NCBI RefSeq assembly: GCF_001701025.1
Contig: NZ_CP016793.1
Location: 9,052,001-9,116,000 of the forward strand
Reading direction: 5' to 3'
Source: Lentzea guizhouensis
Lineage (GTDB): Bacteria > Actinomycetota > Actinomycetes > Mycobacteriales > Pseudonocardiaceae
DNA: 64,000 bases
This document shows, piece by piece, positions 1 to 9,819 of this stretch (within the stretch, counting starts at the first letter, position 1; every line of letters starts with the position of its first letter). A program made the translations under genes and the position numbers. Below the pieces are notes generated by a model. The model did not search any database and was not told the origin of the DNA. It worked only from the letters and a program-made list of their open reading frames with translations.

Positions 1-274
1 ATGACCGCCCGCACCGTCGACCAGGTCCCGCTCACCGCCGACGACCTGCCCGGCTACGCCGTGCGGCTCTACGACGCGACCGCCGCCAACCCCGACGTGG
101 AGCGCTTCGTCTCCTGGTACCAGCTGGAGAGCCTCGCCCGCGGCGACGCGGGCGGTGGTGCGGTGACCGGCGCCATGCGGGGCAAGATCGCCGCGGCCGT
201 CGAGCCGCACGCCGACCACACGGCCCGGCGAGGCGGTGCGCAGCCTGGTCGCGGCGCTGGTCGCCGCTCGCTGA
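1..274 (+). pseudogene. TetR-family regulator C-terminal part (edge-truncated, frame change)
   Basis: The first ~70 codons read like the C-terminal ligand-binding domain of a TetR regulator (a stretch resembling 'DLPGYAVRLYDA...PDVERFVSWYQLE'). No helix-turn-helix precedes it, so the N-terminal half presumably lies left of the window and the ATG at position 1 is probably internal. The expected family ending (EAVRSLVAALVAAR then TGA at 272-274) is in a different frame from the first part. A one-base indel between about 200 and 230 is therefore likely. Read without it, the frame runs on into the next gene with no family resemblance. Family assignment is moderate. Confidence 0.4.
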
Positions 275-313
275 ACCCGCCGGACCGCCGGCGCCCGCGG
301 GTACTTTGGCCGC

Positions 314-1093
314 ATGGCAACGGTTCACGCGCTGACGTCGTACCCGATCAAGGGATGTGCCGGGGTTGTTGTCGAACGAGCGGAGCTCACGGCGACCGGA
401 CTGCCGCACGACCGGCTGTTCGCGGTGGTCAAGCCGGACGGGTCGACGGCCTGGCAGGGCGAGCTGCCGCGGCTGGCCGTGGTCAGCGGCCGGCTGCACG
501 CGGACACGAAGCTGGAGCTGAGCGCGCCGGGCGCGGGTGAGCTGGTGCTGAATGTGGCGGTGGACGGCGAGCCGCGGCCGGTCGACGTGGAGAAGTGGCC
601 GGGAGCCGGGATCGACCAGGGCGACGAGGCGGCCGAGTGGTTGTCCGGCGTCGTGGGCAAGCCGGTCCGCCTGGTGCGCGAGCCGGACCGGGCGAGCCGC
701 CACGAGGACACGACCGCGTTGCTCGTGCTCTCGCTGTCCTCGTTGGAGGGTCTGAACGCGCGGATCGCGGCGCGCGGGGCGAATCCCGTTCCGATGGAGC
801 GCTTCCGGCCCAACATCGTGATCAGCGGCTGGGACGGGCCCCACACCGAGGACCGGGTGGACCGGATGACGGTCGGTGGTGCCGAGATCGGGTTCGGCGA
901 GCTGGCCATCCGGTGCGCGGTCACCCTGGTCGACCAGGCGACGGGCGTGCGCGTCGGCCCGGAACCGCTGCGGACGCTGGCGGACTACCGCCGGGAACCC
1001 GACGGGGTCAGCTTCGGGCTCAAGGCGGCGGTGCTCACGCCCGGTGAGATCGCGGTCGGCGACGAGGTGACCGTCACCGGATGGCGCGGCTGA
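314..1093 (+). CDS. MOSC domain-containing protein (YcbX-like)
   Basis: 259 aa. The N-terminal beta-barrel segment (residues 1-110, 'TSYPIKGCAGVVVERAEL') is followed by a MOSC domain (about 120-255). The motif MERFRPNIVI (161-170) and the single conserved cysteine in 'IRCAVTLVD' (C201) are those used by MOSC/YcbX proteins, which handle molybdenum-cofactor-bound sulfur or reduce N-hydroxylated compounds in the cytoplasm. The ATG at 314 is chosen because the barrel begins directly after it. Length is normal for the single-module subfamily without the C-terminal ferredoxin domain. A BisC-like molybdopterin enzyme lies 15 kb away but is not linked. Exact substrate is unknown. Confidence 0.85.
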   Translation: MATVHALTSYPIKGCAGVVVERAELTATGLPHDRLFAVVKPDGSTAWQGELPRLAVVSGRLHADTKLELSAPGAGELVLNVAVDGEPRPVDVEKWPGAGIDQGDEAAEWLSGVVGKPVRLVREPDRASRHEDTTALLVLSLSSLEGLNARIAARGANPVPMERFRPNIVISGWDGPHTEDRVDRMTVGGAEIGFGELAIRCAVTLVDQATGVRVGPEPLRTLADYRREPDGVSFGLKAAVLTPGEIAVGDEVTVTGWRG

Positions 1094-1260
1094 CCCGTCA
1101 GGCCTCGCGGCTCTGGTCGATCGCGGCCACCCCGAGCACGTCGTCGAACGACTCGTACTGGCGCTCCGGGATGGAGTGCAGCGCGTGCACCGTGTCCTCG
1201 TCGGCGTTGTTGCGCGAGGCGTGGTCGACCAGCCGCGCCTTGTCGACGGGGTAGGTCACG

Positions 1261-2907
<1,647 letters not shown>

Positions 2908-3021
2908 GGCACCTCCCCGAGAACGACGCTGGGCGCCGTGCTCAACACACGTTGAGCCGCGCAATCGTAGGAAGCGCTCACAACCGTGACGCACCCGCCC
3001 GCCTTGCCTTCTCCTCAACTA

Positions 3022-3066
3022 CTTTCCAACCTGGAAAGCAAGTGATACTTTCCTCCCAGGAAAGTA
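3022..3066. promoter_or_regulatory. Twin palindromic operators upstream of the membrane protein/wHTH pair
   Basis: Two perfect inverted repeats sit 20 nt before the ATG at 3087: CTTTCCA-ACC-TGGAAAG (3022-3038) and TACTTTCCT-CCC-AGGAAAGTA (3046-3066). Centres are 26 bp apart, and both share the CTTTCC/GGAAAG core. The dyad size suits a small winged-helix dimer such as the regulator encoded second in the operon, so autoregulation is the simple reading (inference). Confidence 0.7.
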
Positions 3067-3086
3067 CTTGAGCAGGAGGAAGGCCC

Positions 3087-3566
3087 ATGCACGAGAACGT
3101 CAGCGCGGACGACGCCGCCCGCGCCCTGGACGAGATCAGCCGCAGAACCGAGCAGGTCATCGAGAAGACCCTGGTGCCGAACTGGTTCTGGTGGGCCGTC
3201 GCAGCACTGAACGTCGGCCTGACCGCCGCCGTGGAGTCGGGCGAACCGGTCGTGATCGGCACCGGCGTCACCCTGTTCGTGCTGGGCATCTCCGGCGTGG
3301 CCGGGTCACTCGCGATCAAGACCCTGCGACACGCCCAGGTGCGCAACACCCTGCTCGGCCTGCGGGGCGCACTGGCCGTCGCCGGCTTCATCCTGGGAAT
3401 CGCCGCGGTGACGCTCCCGACGGCCTTCGCCCTCGAAGCCGCCGACGTGCCGTACGCCTCGATCATCGCGACCGCGCTCGCCGGCGTCATCATGGTCATC
3501 GGCGGACCGATGCTGATGAAGTACGTCCGACGGACGATGCGCACCCACGGAGCGAGCAGGGCATGA
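3087..3566 (+). CDS. Small integral membrane protein, partner of winged-helix regulator
   Basis: 159 aa. A charged amphipathic N-terminus (~35 aa) is followed by four hydrophobic segments (about 35-55, 60-80, 92-115, 122-145) and a basic C-terminal tail. A purine-rich site AGGAGGAAGG precedes the ATG. The gene overlaps the next one by ATGA and shares its promoter with the twin operators just upstream. Membrane protein/winged-helix pairs of this type recur in actinomycetes. The membrane protein's role is unknown; it could be a sensor or antagonist of the regulator. No enzymatic motif is visible. Confidence 0.75.
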   Translation: MHENVSADDAARALDEISRRTEQVIEKTLVPNWFWWAVAALNVGLTAAVESGEPVVIGTGVTLFVLGISGVAGSLAIKTLRHAQVRNTLLGLRGALAVAGFILGIAAVTLPTAFALEAADVPYASIIATALAGVIMVIGGPMLMKYVRRTMRTHGASRA

Positions 3567-3874
3567 TCAAGCCACGGTTCGACGACCTCATCCACGCGCC
3601 GACCAGGCTGTCGATCGTCGCGCTGCTCGCGGCCACCGAGTGGGCGGCGTTCACCTTCATCCGCGACAGCGTGGGCCTGTCCGACTCGGCGCTGTCCAAG
3701 CAGCTCACCACGCTGGAGGAGGCGGGTTACGTGGAGCTCAAGAAGGCCTTCGTCGGCAACCGCCCGCGCACCTCGGCCCAGCTCACGTCGGTGGGCCGCG
3801 CCGCCTTCGAACAGCACGTGGCCGCTCTGCAGGAGATCGTGACCCGCGCGGGGGTCTCCGTCCTGCCCGAGTGA
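3563..3874 (+). CDS. Winged-helix transcriptional regulator (MarR/ArsR-like, HTH_27)
   Basis: 103 aa, start ATG overlapping the stop of the membrane protein gene (ATGA). The whole protein is one winged helix: 'APTRLSIVALLAATEWAAF' (H1-H2), the recognition region 'LSDSALSKQLTTLEEAGYVEL', and a beta-wing 'KKAFVGNRPRTSAQLT'. This is the short transcriptional-regulator family usually paired with a membrane protein. The CTTTCC/GGAAAG palindromes in front of the operon are its most plausible binding sites. No metal-binding cysteines are seen, which argues against a metal-sensing ArsR. Confidence 0.85.
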   Translation: MIKPRFDDLIHAPTRLSIVALLAATEWAAFTFIRDSVGLSDSALSKQLTTLEEAGYVELKKAFVGNRPRTSAQLTSVGRAAFEQHVAALQEIVTRAGVSVLPE

Positions 3875-4022
3875 GGCGCCGGCGCACGTCGGCGCGCAAC
3901 GCCGGTTTGCGCTACAACGTCCGCATCTTGGCCACCATGGCCTGCCAGTGAGCCGTCAGCGAAGTCGCCCTTCCGCACCGGCATCCGGCCCGGCACCACC
4001 CCGTTCCACCACCCCGACCTAA

Positions 4023-4060
4023 CCGGGGTACAGTCCACTTAGTGAACCGGGGTGAAGTCC
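4023..4060 (+). promoter_or_regulatory. Direct repeats in front of the FMN reductase gene
   Basis: CCGGGGTACAGTCC (4023-4036) recurs as CCGGGGTGAAGTCC (4047-4060), 12 of 14 bases identical with a 24-bp period. The second copy ends 26 nt before the ATG at 4087. Tandem half-sites in one orientation would suit a regulator binding on one face of the helix. The adjacent TetR gene is a candidate but usually prefers palindromes. Confidence 0.4.
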
Positions 4061-4086
4061 GGTTACCCGCGACGAAGGACACGACC

Positions 4087-4671
4087 ATGACGCACATCGG
4101 GATCATCATCGGCAGCACCCGCCCCGGCCGGAACGGCGAGCAGGTCGCCCGCTGGGTCCTGCAGAACGCCGAACAGCGCGACGACGCCACGTTCGAGCTG
4201 ATCGACCTCAAGGACTTCCCGCTGCCCCACCTCGACGAGCCGATGCCGCCGATGATGCAGCAGTACCAGCACGAGCACACCAAGGCGTGGTCGGCGACGA
4301 TCGCGCGCTTCGACGGGTTCATCATGGTGACGCCGGAGTACAACCACTCGACGTCCGGCGTGCTCAAGAACGCCATCGACTACCTGTTCGCCGAGTGGAA
4401 CAACAAGGCCGTCGGGTTCGTCTCCTACGGTTCGGTCGGCGGGGCGCGGGCGGTGGAGCACCTGCGGCTGGTGGCGGGTGAGCTGAAGCTCGCGGACGTG
4501 CGCACCAGCGTGTCGCTGTCGCTGTTCCACGACTTCGAGGGCTACACCGCGTTCAAGCCGTCGGACAACCAGGTGACCACGCTCGGCACGCTCATCGACG
4601 AGCTCGTCGACTGGAGCACGGCGCTCGCCCCGCTGCGTGCACGTCAGCTCGCCGCGCAGCAGACGTCCTGA
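4087..4671 (+). CDS. NADPH-dependent FMN reductase family oxidoreductase
   Basis: 194 aa flavodoxin-fold protein. The N-terminal 'IGIIIGSTRPGRNGEQVARWV' is the FMN-phosphate loop; 'DFPLPHLDEP' and 'TPEYNHSTSGVLKNAIDYL' are the hallmark of NADPH-dependent FMN/quinone/azo reductases. The ATG at 4087 is preferred over an upstream in-frame codon because the beta-strand begins two residues later. Cytoplasmic; transfers electrons from NAD(P)H to flavin or small electrophiles. The TetR gene starts 19 nt after it on the same strand, a common reductase-regulator arrangement. Physiological substrate not inferable. Confidence 0.9.
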   Translation: MTHIGIIIGSTRPGRNGEQVARWVLQNAEQRDDATFELIDLKDFPLPHLDEPMPPMMQQYQHEHTKAWSATIARFDGFIMVTPEYNHSTSGVLKNAIDYLFAEWNNKAVGFVSYGSVGGARAVEHLRLVAGELKLADVRTSVSLSLFHDFEGYTAFKPSDNQVTTLGTLIDELVDWSTALAPLRARQLAAQQTS

Positions 4672-4690
4672 TCCCGGTAGCGTTCGGGCC

Positions 4691-5296
4691 GTGGAACCAG
4701 GTGCGCTGCCGCTGGGCCCGCCGCGTGAGGAGCGGGCCGACGCCGCGCGCAACCGTGCCCACCTGATCGAGGTCGCCCGACAGATGGTGGCGGAACTGGG
4801 CGCCGAGAACGTCACGATGGACGCCCTTGCCGAACGCGCCGGTCTCGGCAAGGGCACCGTGTTCCGCCGGTTCCACACCCGTGCCGGGATCTTCGTCGCG
4901 TTGCTGGACGAGGAGGAGAAGCGCTTCCAGGACCGGGTGATCGGCGGTCCACCGCCGCTGGGGCCCGGCGCGCCCGCGGTCGACCGGCTGGTCGCGTTCG
5001 GACGGGCCCGGCTGGAGTTCCTGATGGAGCACACCGCGATCGCCCGCGCCTCGCTCGACCCCGGCCGGCCCGTGCCCGCCAAGGAAAGCCCCTCGCTGTT
5101 CCACGTGCAGATGCTGCTGAACGAGGCGCGTCCCGAGCACGCGGGCAGCGGGACCCTGGCGTTGCAGCTCGTCGCGGCATTGGAAGGGCCGGTGCTGCTC
5201 TACCTGCAGAACAGGGAGAACGCGCCGGCGCCCGTCGCGTTGATGGACAACCTGAGCAGCAGCTGGCAGGTACTGGTCGAACGCCTCTGCGGCTGA
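4691..5296 (+). CDS. TetR/AcrR family transcriptional regulator
   Basis: 201 aa from the GTG at 4691. The N-terminal TetR helix-turn-helix covers residues ~15-65: 'RNRAHLIEVARQMVAELGAENVTMDALAERAGLGKGTVFRRF', with the GKGTVFRRF recognition helix. The remaining ~135 residues are the helical ligand/dimer domain. It directly follows the FMN reductase gene and probably controls it, though the sites upstream are direct rather than inverted repeats. Ends two bases before the convergent IclR gene. Ligand unknown. Confidence 0.85.
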   Translation: MEPGALPLGPPREERADAARNRAHLIEVARQMVAELGAENVTMDALAERAGLGKGTVFRRFHTRAGIFVALLDEEEKRFQDRVIGGPPPLGPGAPAVDRLVAFGRARLEFLMEHTAIARASLDPGRPVPAKESPSLFHVQMLLNEARPEHAGSGTLALQLVAALEGPVLLYLQNRENAPAPVALMDNLSSSWQVLVERLCG

Positions 5297-5297
5297 C

Positions 5298-6053
5298 TCA
5301 CCGCTCGACGAGTCTCGCCCTGCGCGCCAACGTGAGAGCGATCCCACTGGCCGCCGCGTGCACCGACGCCGCGTGCGCCCGCGGGTCGAACCGTTCCGCC
5401 GGACCGGCGACGCTCACCGCCGCCACCACCTGGTCGCCGTCCAGCACCGGGCTCGCCACGCACGCCAGCCCCACCTGCGACTCCTCGAACTCGTACGCCA
5501 CACCGGTTTCCGCGATCGCCTCCAGCTGCCGGCGCAGGATGCCGGGAGCCACGACCGTGCGCGGCGCGCGGCGGGTCAACGGCGCCGCCAGCACCGCCGC
5601 CTGGACGTCGGAAGGCGCCAAAGCCAGCAGTGCCTTGCCGATCGCGGTGGCGTGCAACGGCAACCGGCCACCCAGGCGTGACGGCGAGGACGCCTGGCGG
5701 TGGCCGCCGAGCTTGGCCGCGTAGACGACCTCGTGACCCTCGCGCAGTCCCAGGTGGACGGTCTCATGCGTGCGTTCGTAGAGGTCCTCGAGGTACGGGA
5801 TGGCGACCTCGACCAGGCCGCGTTCGGCGGCGGCGCGCAGGCCGAGCTGGAACAGGTGGCCGCCGAGCCGGTAGCCGCGGCTGGCCTGGTCGAGCAGGCG
5901 GACCTCGGTCAGGTCGCCGAGCAGGCGGTGCAGGGTGGCTTTGGGCAGGCCGGTGCGGCGCTGCAGCTCGGCGAACCCGAGCTCGTCGTCGTCCACTCCG
6001 TACGCGTTGAGGACCGCCATGATCTTGCCGAGGACGGTGTTCAGCTCCGCCAT
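5298..6053 (-). CDS. IclR family transcriptional regulator
   Basis: 251 aa from the ATG at 6053 (an ATG at 6062 is also possible). The N-terminal winged helix (residues ~5-60, 'LGFAELQRRTGLPKATLHRLLGDL') and C-terminal effector domain (80-245, 'HETVHLGLREGHEVVYAAKL', 'LPLHATAIGKALLA', 'GVAYEFEESQVGLACVASPV') are standard IclR. It is divergent from the three-gene meta-cleavage operon, the usual position for a regulator of aromatic or steroid breakdown. The effector is probably a pathway intermediate (inference). Confidence 0.9.
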   Translation of the reverse strand: MAELNTVLGKIMAVLNAYGVDDDELGFAELQRRTGLPKATLHRLLGDLTEVRLLDQASRGYRLGGHLFQLGLRAAAERGLVEVAIPYLEDLYERTHETVHLGLREGHEVVYAAKLGGHRQASSPSRLGGRLPLHATAIGKALLALAPSDVQAAVLAAPLTRRAPRTVVAPGILRRQLEAIAETGVAYEFEESQVGLACVASPVLDGDQVVAAVSVAGPAERFDPRAHAASVHAAASGIALTLARRARLVER

Positions 6054-6073
6054 GCCACCCATCGTCGCACGCG

Positions 6074-6092
6074 AGTTCCACTGACCGGAACT
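6074..6092. promoter_or_regulatory. Putative IclR operator between regulator and degradation operon
   Basis: Inverted repeat AGTTCC-ACTGACC-GGAACT (6074-6092), 6-bp arms and 7-bp spacer, in the 82-bp divergent spacer between the IclR gene (start 6053) and the hydratase gene (start 6136). GTTCC/GGAAC arms are compatible with known IclR-type sites. It would let the regulator control both directions. Confidence 0.5.
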
Positions 6093-6135
6093 TTTGACTG
6101 ACGCCTCGCGAGCCGCTGTGTCCAGGATGGGCGGC

Positions 6136-6933
6136 ATGACCACCAGAACCACTCCCCTCGACCAGGCCGCCTCCCGGCTGGCCGCGGCGGCGCACAGCGG
6201 GGTGCCGTGCCCGCCGGTCCGCGACCTGATCGGCAACGACGGCGCGGCCGCCTACGCCGTGCAGCAGCAGGGCATCGCGGCCAGGACCGCGGCGGGCGCG
6301 CGGGTCGTGGGCCGCAAGATCGGGCTCACCTCACCGGTCGTGCGGCAGCAGCTGGGCGTGGACCAGCCCGACTTCGGCGTGCTGCTCGACGACATGCGCT
6401 ACCAGGACGGCGCGGCGTTGCCGATCGGGCGCTTGCTGCAGCCGCGGGTCGAGGCCGAGGTGGCGTTCGTGCTCGGCGCGGACCTCGCCCAGGGGCCGTT
6501 CGACGTGGCGACGGTGGCCGCGGCCGTGGACCGGGTGGTCGCATCGCTGGAGATCGTCGACAGCCGGATCGCGAACTGGGACATCACCTTCGCCGACACC
6601 GTGGCCGACAACGCCTCCGCGGGCCTGTTCGTGCTCGCCGCCCAGGACTTCCCCCTCGACGCGGTCGTCCCGCGCGAGGTCGAGATGACGATGAGCCTCA
6701 ACGGCGAGGTCGTCTCCACCGGCACCGGCGCGGCCAGCCTGGGCGACCCGCTGGCCGCACTGGCCTGGCTCGCCACCACCGCGCTCGAACTGGGCACCCC
6801 GCTCGCCACCGGTGACGTCGTGCTCAGCGGCGCTCTCGGCCCGGTCGTGCCGGTTCAGGCGGGCGACCGCGTCGAGGCCACGATCACCGGGCTCGGCACG
6901 GTCAGCGCCTCGTTCGCGGGAGAGCCGGCATGA
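6136..6933 (+). CDS. 2-keto-4-pentenoate hydratase
   Basis: 265 aa member of the fumarylacetoacetase-like hydratase family (MhpD/HsaE/TesE type). It hydrates 2-hydroxypenta-2,4-dienoate (or a substituted homologue) to 4-hydroxy-2-oxovalerate using a divalent metal. Metal-site motifs are present: '[10 protein letters not shown]' and '[26 protein letters not shown]'. ATG at 6136 is chosen because the family's N-terminal helix begins there. The stop overlaps the next start (ATGA), so it heads a tightly coupled operon with the dehydrogenase and aldolase. No ring-cleavage dioxygenase is present in the window, so the upstream aromatic or sterol substrate is open. Confidence 0.92.
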   Translation: MTTRTTPLDQAASRLAAAAHSGVPCPPVRDLIGNDGAAAYAVQQQGIAARTAAGARVVGRKIGLTSPVVRQQLGVDQPDFGVLLDDMRYQDGAALPIGRLLQPRVEAEVAFVLGADLAQGPFDVATVAAAVDRVVASLEIVDSRIANWDITFADTVADNASAGLFVLAAQDFPLDAVVPREVEMTMSLNGEVVSTGTGAASLGDPLAALAWLATTALELGTPLATGDVVLSGALGPVVPVQAGDRVEATITGLGTVSASFAGEPA

Positions 6934-7862
6934 CCCGCACGAAGGTCGCCGTGATCGGCTCCGGCAACATCGGCACCGACCTCATGATCAAGGTCCTCCG
7001 CCACTCCGACACGCTGGAGATGGTCGCCATGGCCGGCATCGACCCCTCCTCGGACGGCCTGGCCCGCGCCCGCCGGATGGGCGTCCCGACCACGGCCGAC
7101 GGTGTTCGGGGCCTCGTCGACCTGCCCGGCTTCGACGACATCGCGATCGTCTTCGACGCCACCTCCGCCCGCGCCCACATCGCCAACGCCGAGGTGCTCA
7201 CCGCCCGCGGCAAACGCCTCGTCGACCTCACCCCGGCCGCCATCGGCCCCATGGTCGTACCCGCCGTGAACCTCACCGACCACCTCGACGCACCGAACGT
7301 CAACATGGTCACCTGCGGCGGCCAGGCCACCATCCCGATCGTCGCCGCGCTCGCCGCCGTGGCCCCGGTCCCGTACGCCGAGATCGTCGCCTCGATCGCC
7401 TCCCGCTCGGCGGGCCCCGGCACCCGCGCCAACATCGACGAGTTCACCGAGACCACCTCGCACGCCATCGCCGCGGTCGGCGGCGCGGGCACCGGCAAGG
7501 CGATCATCGTCCTGAACCCGGCAGAGCCCCCGTTGATCATGCGCGACACCGTCCTCGCCCTCGTCGACGCGCCGGACCACGCCTCCCACGACGCCATCCG
7601 CACCTCGGTCGCCGCCATGGTCGACCAGGTCGCCGCCTACGTCCCCGGCTACCGCCTCAAACAGCAGGTGCAGATCACCCCGGCCCCCGACCAGATCCTC
7701 ACCACCGCCCCGGTCACCCACCAGGTCTCGGTGTTCCTGGAGGTCGAGGGCGCCGCCCACCACCTGCCCGCCTACGCCGGCAACCTCGACATCATGACCA
7801 GCGCCGCCCTGCGCGTCGGCGAAGCGCTCGCCGCCCACCTCGCCCAGGAGGTCGCCGCATGA
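6930..7862 (+). CDS. Acetaldehyde dehydrogenase (acetylating)
   Basis: 310 aa, full family length (MhpF/BphJ/HsaG). The N-terminal Rossmann motif is '[11 protein letters not shown]' (residues 8-18). The catalytic cysteine is C129 in '[12 protein letters not shown]'. C-terminal dimerisation and aldolase-contact elements include 'QVQITPAPD' and '[23 protein letters not shown]'. It oxidises the acetaldehyde or propanal released by the aldolase to acyl-CoA with NAD+. Overlaps the hydratase gene by 4 nt and the aldolase gene by 4 nt, in keeping with the substrate-channelling complex formed by dehydrogenase and aldolase. Confidence 0.95.
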   Translation: MTRTKVAVIGSGNIGTDLMIKVLRHSDTLEMVAMAGIDPSSDGLARARRMGVPTTADGVRGLVDLPGFDDIAIVFDATSARAHIANAEVLTARGKRLVDLTPAAIGPMVVPAVNLTDHLDAPNVNMVTCGGQATIPIVAALAAVAPVPYAEIVASIASRSAGPGTRANIDEFTETTSHAIAAVGGAGTGKAIIVLNPAEPPLIMRDTVLALVDAPDHASHDAIRTSVAAMVDQVAAYVPGYRLKQQVQITPAPDQILTTAPVTHQVSVFLEVEGAAHHLPAYAGNLDIMTSAALRVGEALAAHLAQEVAA

Positions 7863-8863
7863 GGCTCTACCTGCAGGACGTCAGCCTCCGCGACGGCATG
7901 CACGCACTGCGGCACCGCATCGACCCCGCCCACGTGGCCCGGATCGCGGGCGCTCTGGACGCGGCCGGCGTCGACGCGGTCGAGGTCGCTCACGGCGACG
8001 GCCTCGGCGGCAGCTCCCTGGTCTACGGCCCCGGCAGCCACACCGACTGGGACTGGATCGAGGCCGCCGCGAGTGCGATCACGCGCGCACGGCTCACCAC
8101 GTTGTTGTTGCCCGGTATCGGAACCGTGGCTGACCTCCTCCGCGCACACGCCCTCGGCGTGACATCGGTTCGTGTAGCCACCCACTGCACTGAGGCCGAC
8201 ATCGCCGCCCAACACATCGCCGCCGCACGCGACCTCGACATGGACGTGTCCGGTTTCTTGATGATGAGCCACCTCGCACCGCCACAAGAACTCGCCGCAC
8301 AAGCAAAACTGATGGAGTCCTATGGCGCGCACTGTGTGTACGTAACGGACTCCGGCGGACGTCTGCTGCCCCACGACGTACGAGACCGCGTGCGCGCGTA
8401 CCGGGACGTGCTCGACTCAAGCACCACGATCGGCATCCACGCCCACGAGAACCTCTCTCTCGCGGTCGCCAACTCTCTCGTCGCCGTGGAAGAAGGCGCC
8501 GTACGCGTTGACGCCTCGCTCGCCGGACTCGGCGCGGGGGCCGGGAACTGCCCGATCGAGCCGTTCGTCGCGGTCGCCACGTTGCACGGCTGGGAGCACG
8601 GCGCCGACCTGTTCGCACTCCAGGACGCGGCCGAGGACCTGGTGCGCCCGTTGCAGGACCGCCCGGTCCGGGTCGACCGCGAAACGCTGACCCTGGGCTA
8701 TGCGGGCGTCTACGGCTCGTTCCTGCGCCACGCCGAAACCGCCGCGGAACGCACCGGCGTGGAGGTTCGCGAACTGCTCGTGGAAGCCGGGAAACGCGGG
8801 CTGGTCGGCGGCCAGGAGGACATGCTCACCGACATCGCACTCGACCTGGCCCGCTTCGGTTGA
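7859..8863 (+). CDS. 4-hydroxy-2-oxovalerate aldolase
   Basis: 334 aa, DRE-TIM metallolyase fold (MhpE/BphI/HsaF). '[15 protein letters not shown]' carries the Arg-Asp of the active site and first metal ligand; '[18 protein letters not shown]' carries the HxH metal pair; '[13 protein letters not shown]' is the C-terminal family motif. It splits 4-hydroxy-2-oxovalerate to pyruvate and acetaldehyde, which passes to the dehydrogenase encoded just upstream. Last gene of the operon. The 175 bp that follow before the convergent hydrolase hold no gene I can support. Confidence 0.95.
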   Translation: MRLYLQDVSLRDGMHALRHRIDPAHVARIAGALDAAGVDAVEVAHGDGLGGSSLVYGPGSHTDWDWIEAAASAITRARLTTLLLPGIGTVADLLRAHALGVTSVRVATHCTEADIAAQHIAAARDLDMDVSGFLMMSHLAPPQELAAQAKLMESYGAHCVYVTDSGGRLLPHDVRDRVRAYRDVLDSSTTIGIHAHENLSLAVANSLVAVEEGAVRVDASLAGLGAGAGNCPIEPFVAVATLHGWEHGADLFALQDAAEDLVRPLQDRPVRVDRETLTLGYAGVYGSFLRHAETAAERTGVEVRELLVEAGKRGLVGGQEDMLTDIALDLARFG

Positions 8864-9038
8864 ACGACGGTCAGGCCGGTTGCTGCTCGCCACTCCCTGC
8901 CCGCTGCCACGCGCTCATCCCGCCCGTCGACCACCAACCGGCTACCGGGACCTCAGCGCACGCTGCTCGACGGGTGGCTGGTCGAGCACGACGTCGCGCA
9001 GCAGGCGCAGCGCACGAACCGGCCCGGACAGGCGTGCG

Positions 9039-9743
9039 TCAGCTGGTGCCGGCCTTCTGCGCGGCGGTGACGATGACGTCGGCGACCGCGTCGGCCTGCG
9101 TCACGTAGACGGCGTGGCTGGCCGGGACGTTGGTGATCTCCGCCCCGATGCGCTTGGCCATGTGCTGAAGCATCGCCTGGTCGAACGCCTTGTCATCGGT
9201 CGCGATGACGGCCCAGCTCGGCTTGTCGCGCCAGGCCGCGTTCTGCACCGGCGTCGCGAAGACCGACATGTTGACGGGCACCTGGGTGTCGCGGAGGAAC
9301 GCGGCGTCGGCGTCACTGGCGTCCGCCGCGAAACCGGCCTTGAACCCGTCGTGGTTGAGGAAGCCGTACCCGTCCTCCCCGACGTCGATGACGAACTCGG
9401 GTGTCGGAGCGAACCCGTCGTACTGCTGTGCGGTCGTCTCGCCCGCGTCCGGCGCCAGCGCCGACACGTAGACCAGCCCGGCGACCTTCGGGTGCACTCC
9501 CGCTTCCGTGATGACCGTGCCGCCCCACGAGTGCCCGACGAGAACCGCCGGCCCGTCCTGCAGGTCGAGCACACGCGTGGTCGCCGCGACATCGTCCTCC
9601 AGCGAGGTCAGCGGGTTCTGCACGATCGTGACCCGGTAGCCCTGAGCGGTCAGCCGGTCGTACACACCTCGCCACCCCGAACCGTCGGCGAACGCGCCGT
9701 GCACCAGCACGACGTTCTTGATCTCCTGATCGACGCTGGTCAT
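9039..9743 (-). CDS. Alpha/beta hydrolase (EstC/AB_hydrolase_6-like)
   Basis: 234 aa, no signal peptide. Oxyanion region is 'VLVHGAFADGSGW', nucleophile elbow 'VGHSWGGTVI' (Ser), late catalytic His in 'VPASHAVYVTQ'. This subfamily of small esterases is often annotated as salicylate-esterase or EstC-like, acting on small esters. It is related to the secreted hydrolase at 11127-11933 (same 'HGAFADG' and similar 'GETTAQQY/GEAAAQ' stretches), so the two are paralogues. An AT-rich dyad cluster lies just upstream. Confidence 0.88.
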   Translation of the reverse strand: MTSVDQEIKNVVLVHGAFADGSGWRGVYDRLTAQGYRVTIVQNPLTSLEDDVAATTRVLDLQDGPAVLVGHSWGGTVITEAGVHPKVAGLVYVSALAPDAGETTAQQYDGFAPTPEFVIDVGEDGYGFLNHDGFKAGFAADASDADAAFLRDTQVPVNMSVFATPVQNAAWRDKPSWAVIATDDKAFDQAMLQHMAKRIGAEITNVPASHAVYVTQADAVADVIVTAAQKAGTS

Positions 9744-9789
9744 GGGCCTGTCCTTCGGTCTGCCGCCGACGTCGCCGGACGGTCAAGGG

Positions 9790-9819
9790 AACTAATATAT
9801 TGGATATTACATATCAGTT
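9790..9819. promoter_or_regulatory. AT-rich overlapping dyads upstream of hydrolase
   Basis: In otherwise GC-rich DNA, 9790-9819 is strikingly AT-rich and holds nested palindromes: AACTAATAT...ATATCAGTT (9790-9798/9811-9819, one mismatch) and GATAT-TAC-ATATC (9803-9815). It lies 47 bp before the hydrolase start at 9743. It is probably promoter plus operator for a MarR- or HxlR-type regulator not encoded next to it. Confidence 0.45.

Noticed and set aside
8864..9038. Small gene between the aldolase and the hydrolase
   Set aside because: Short open frames only, no ribosome binding site and no recognisable product.
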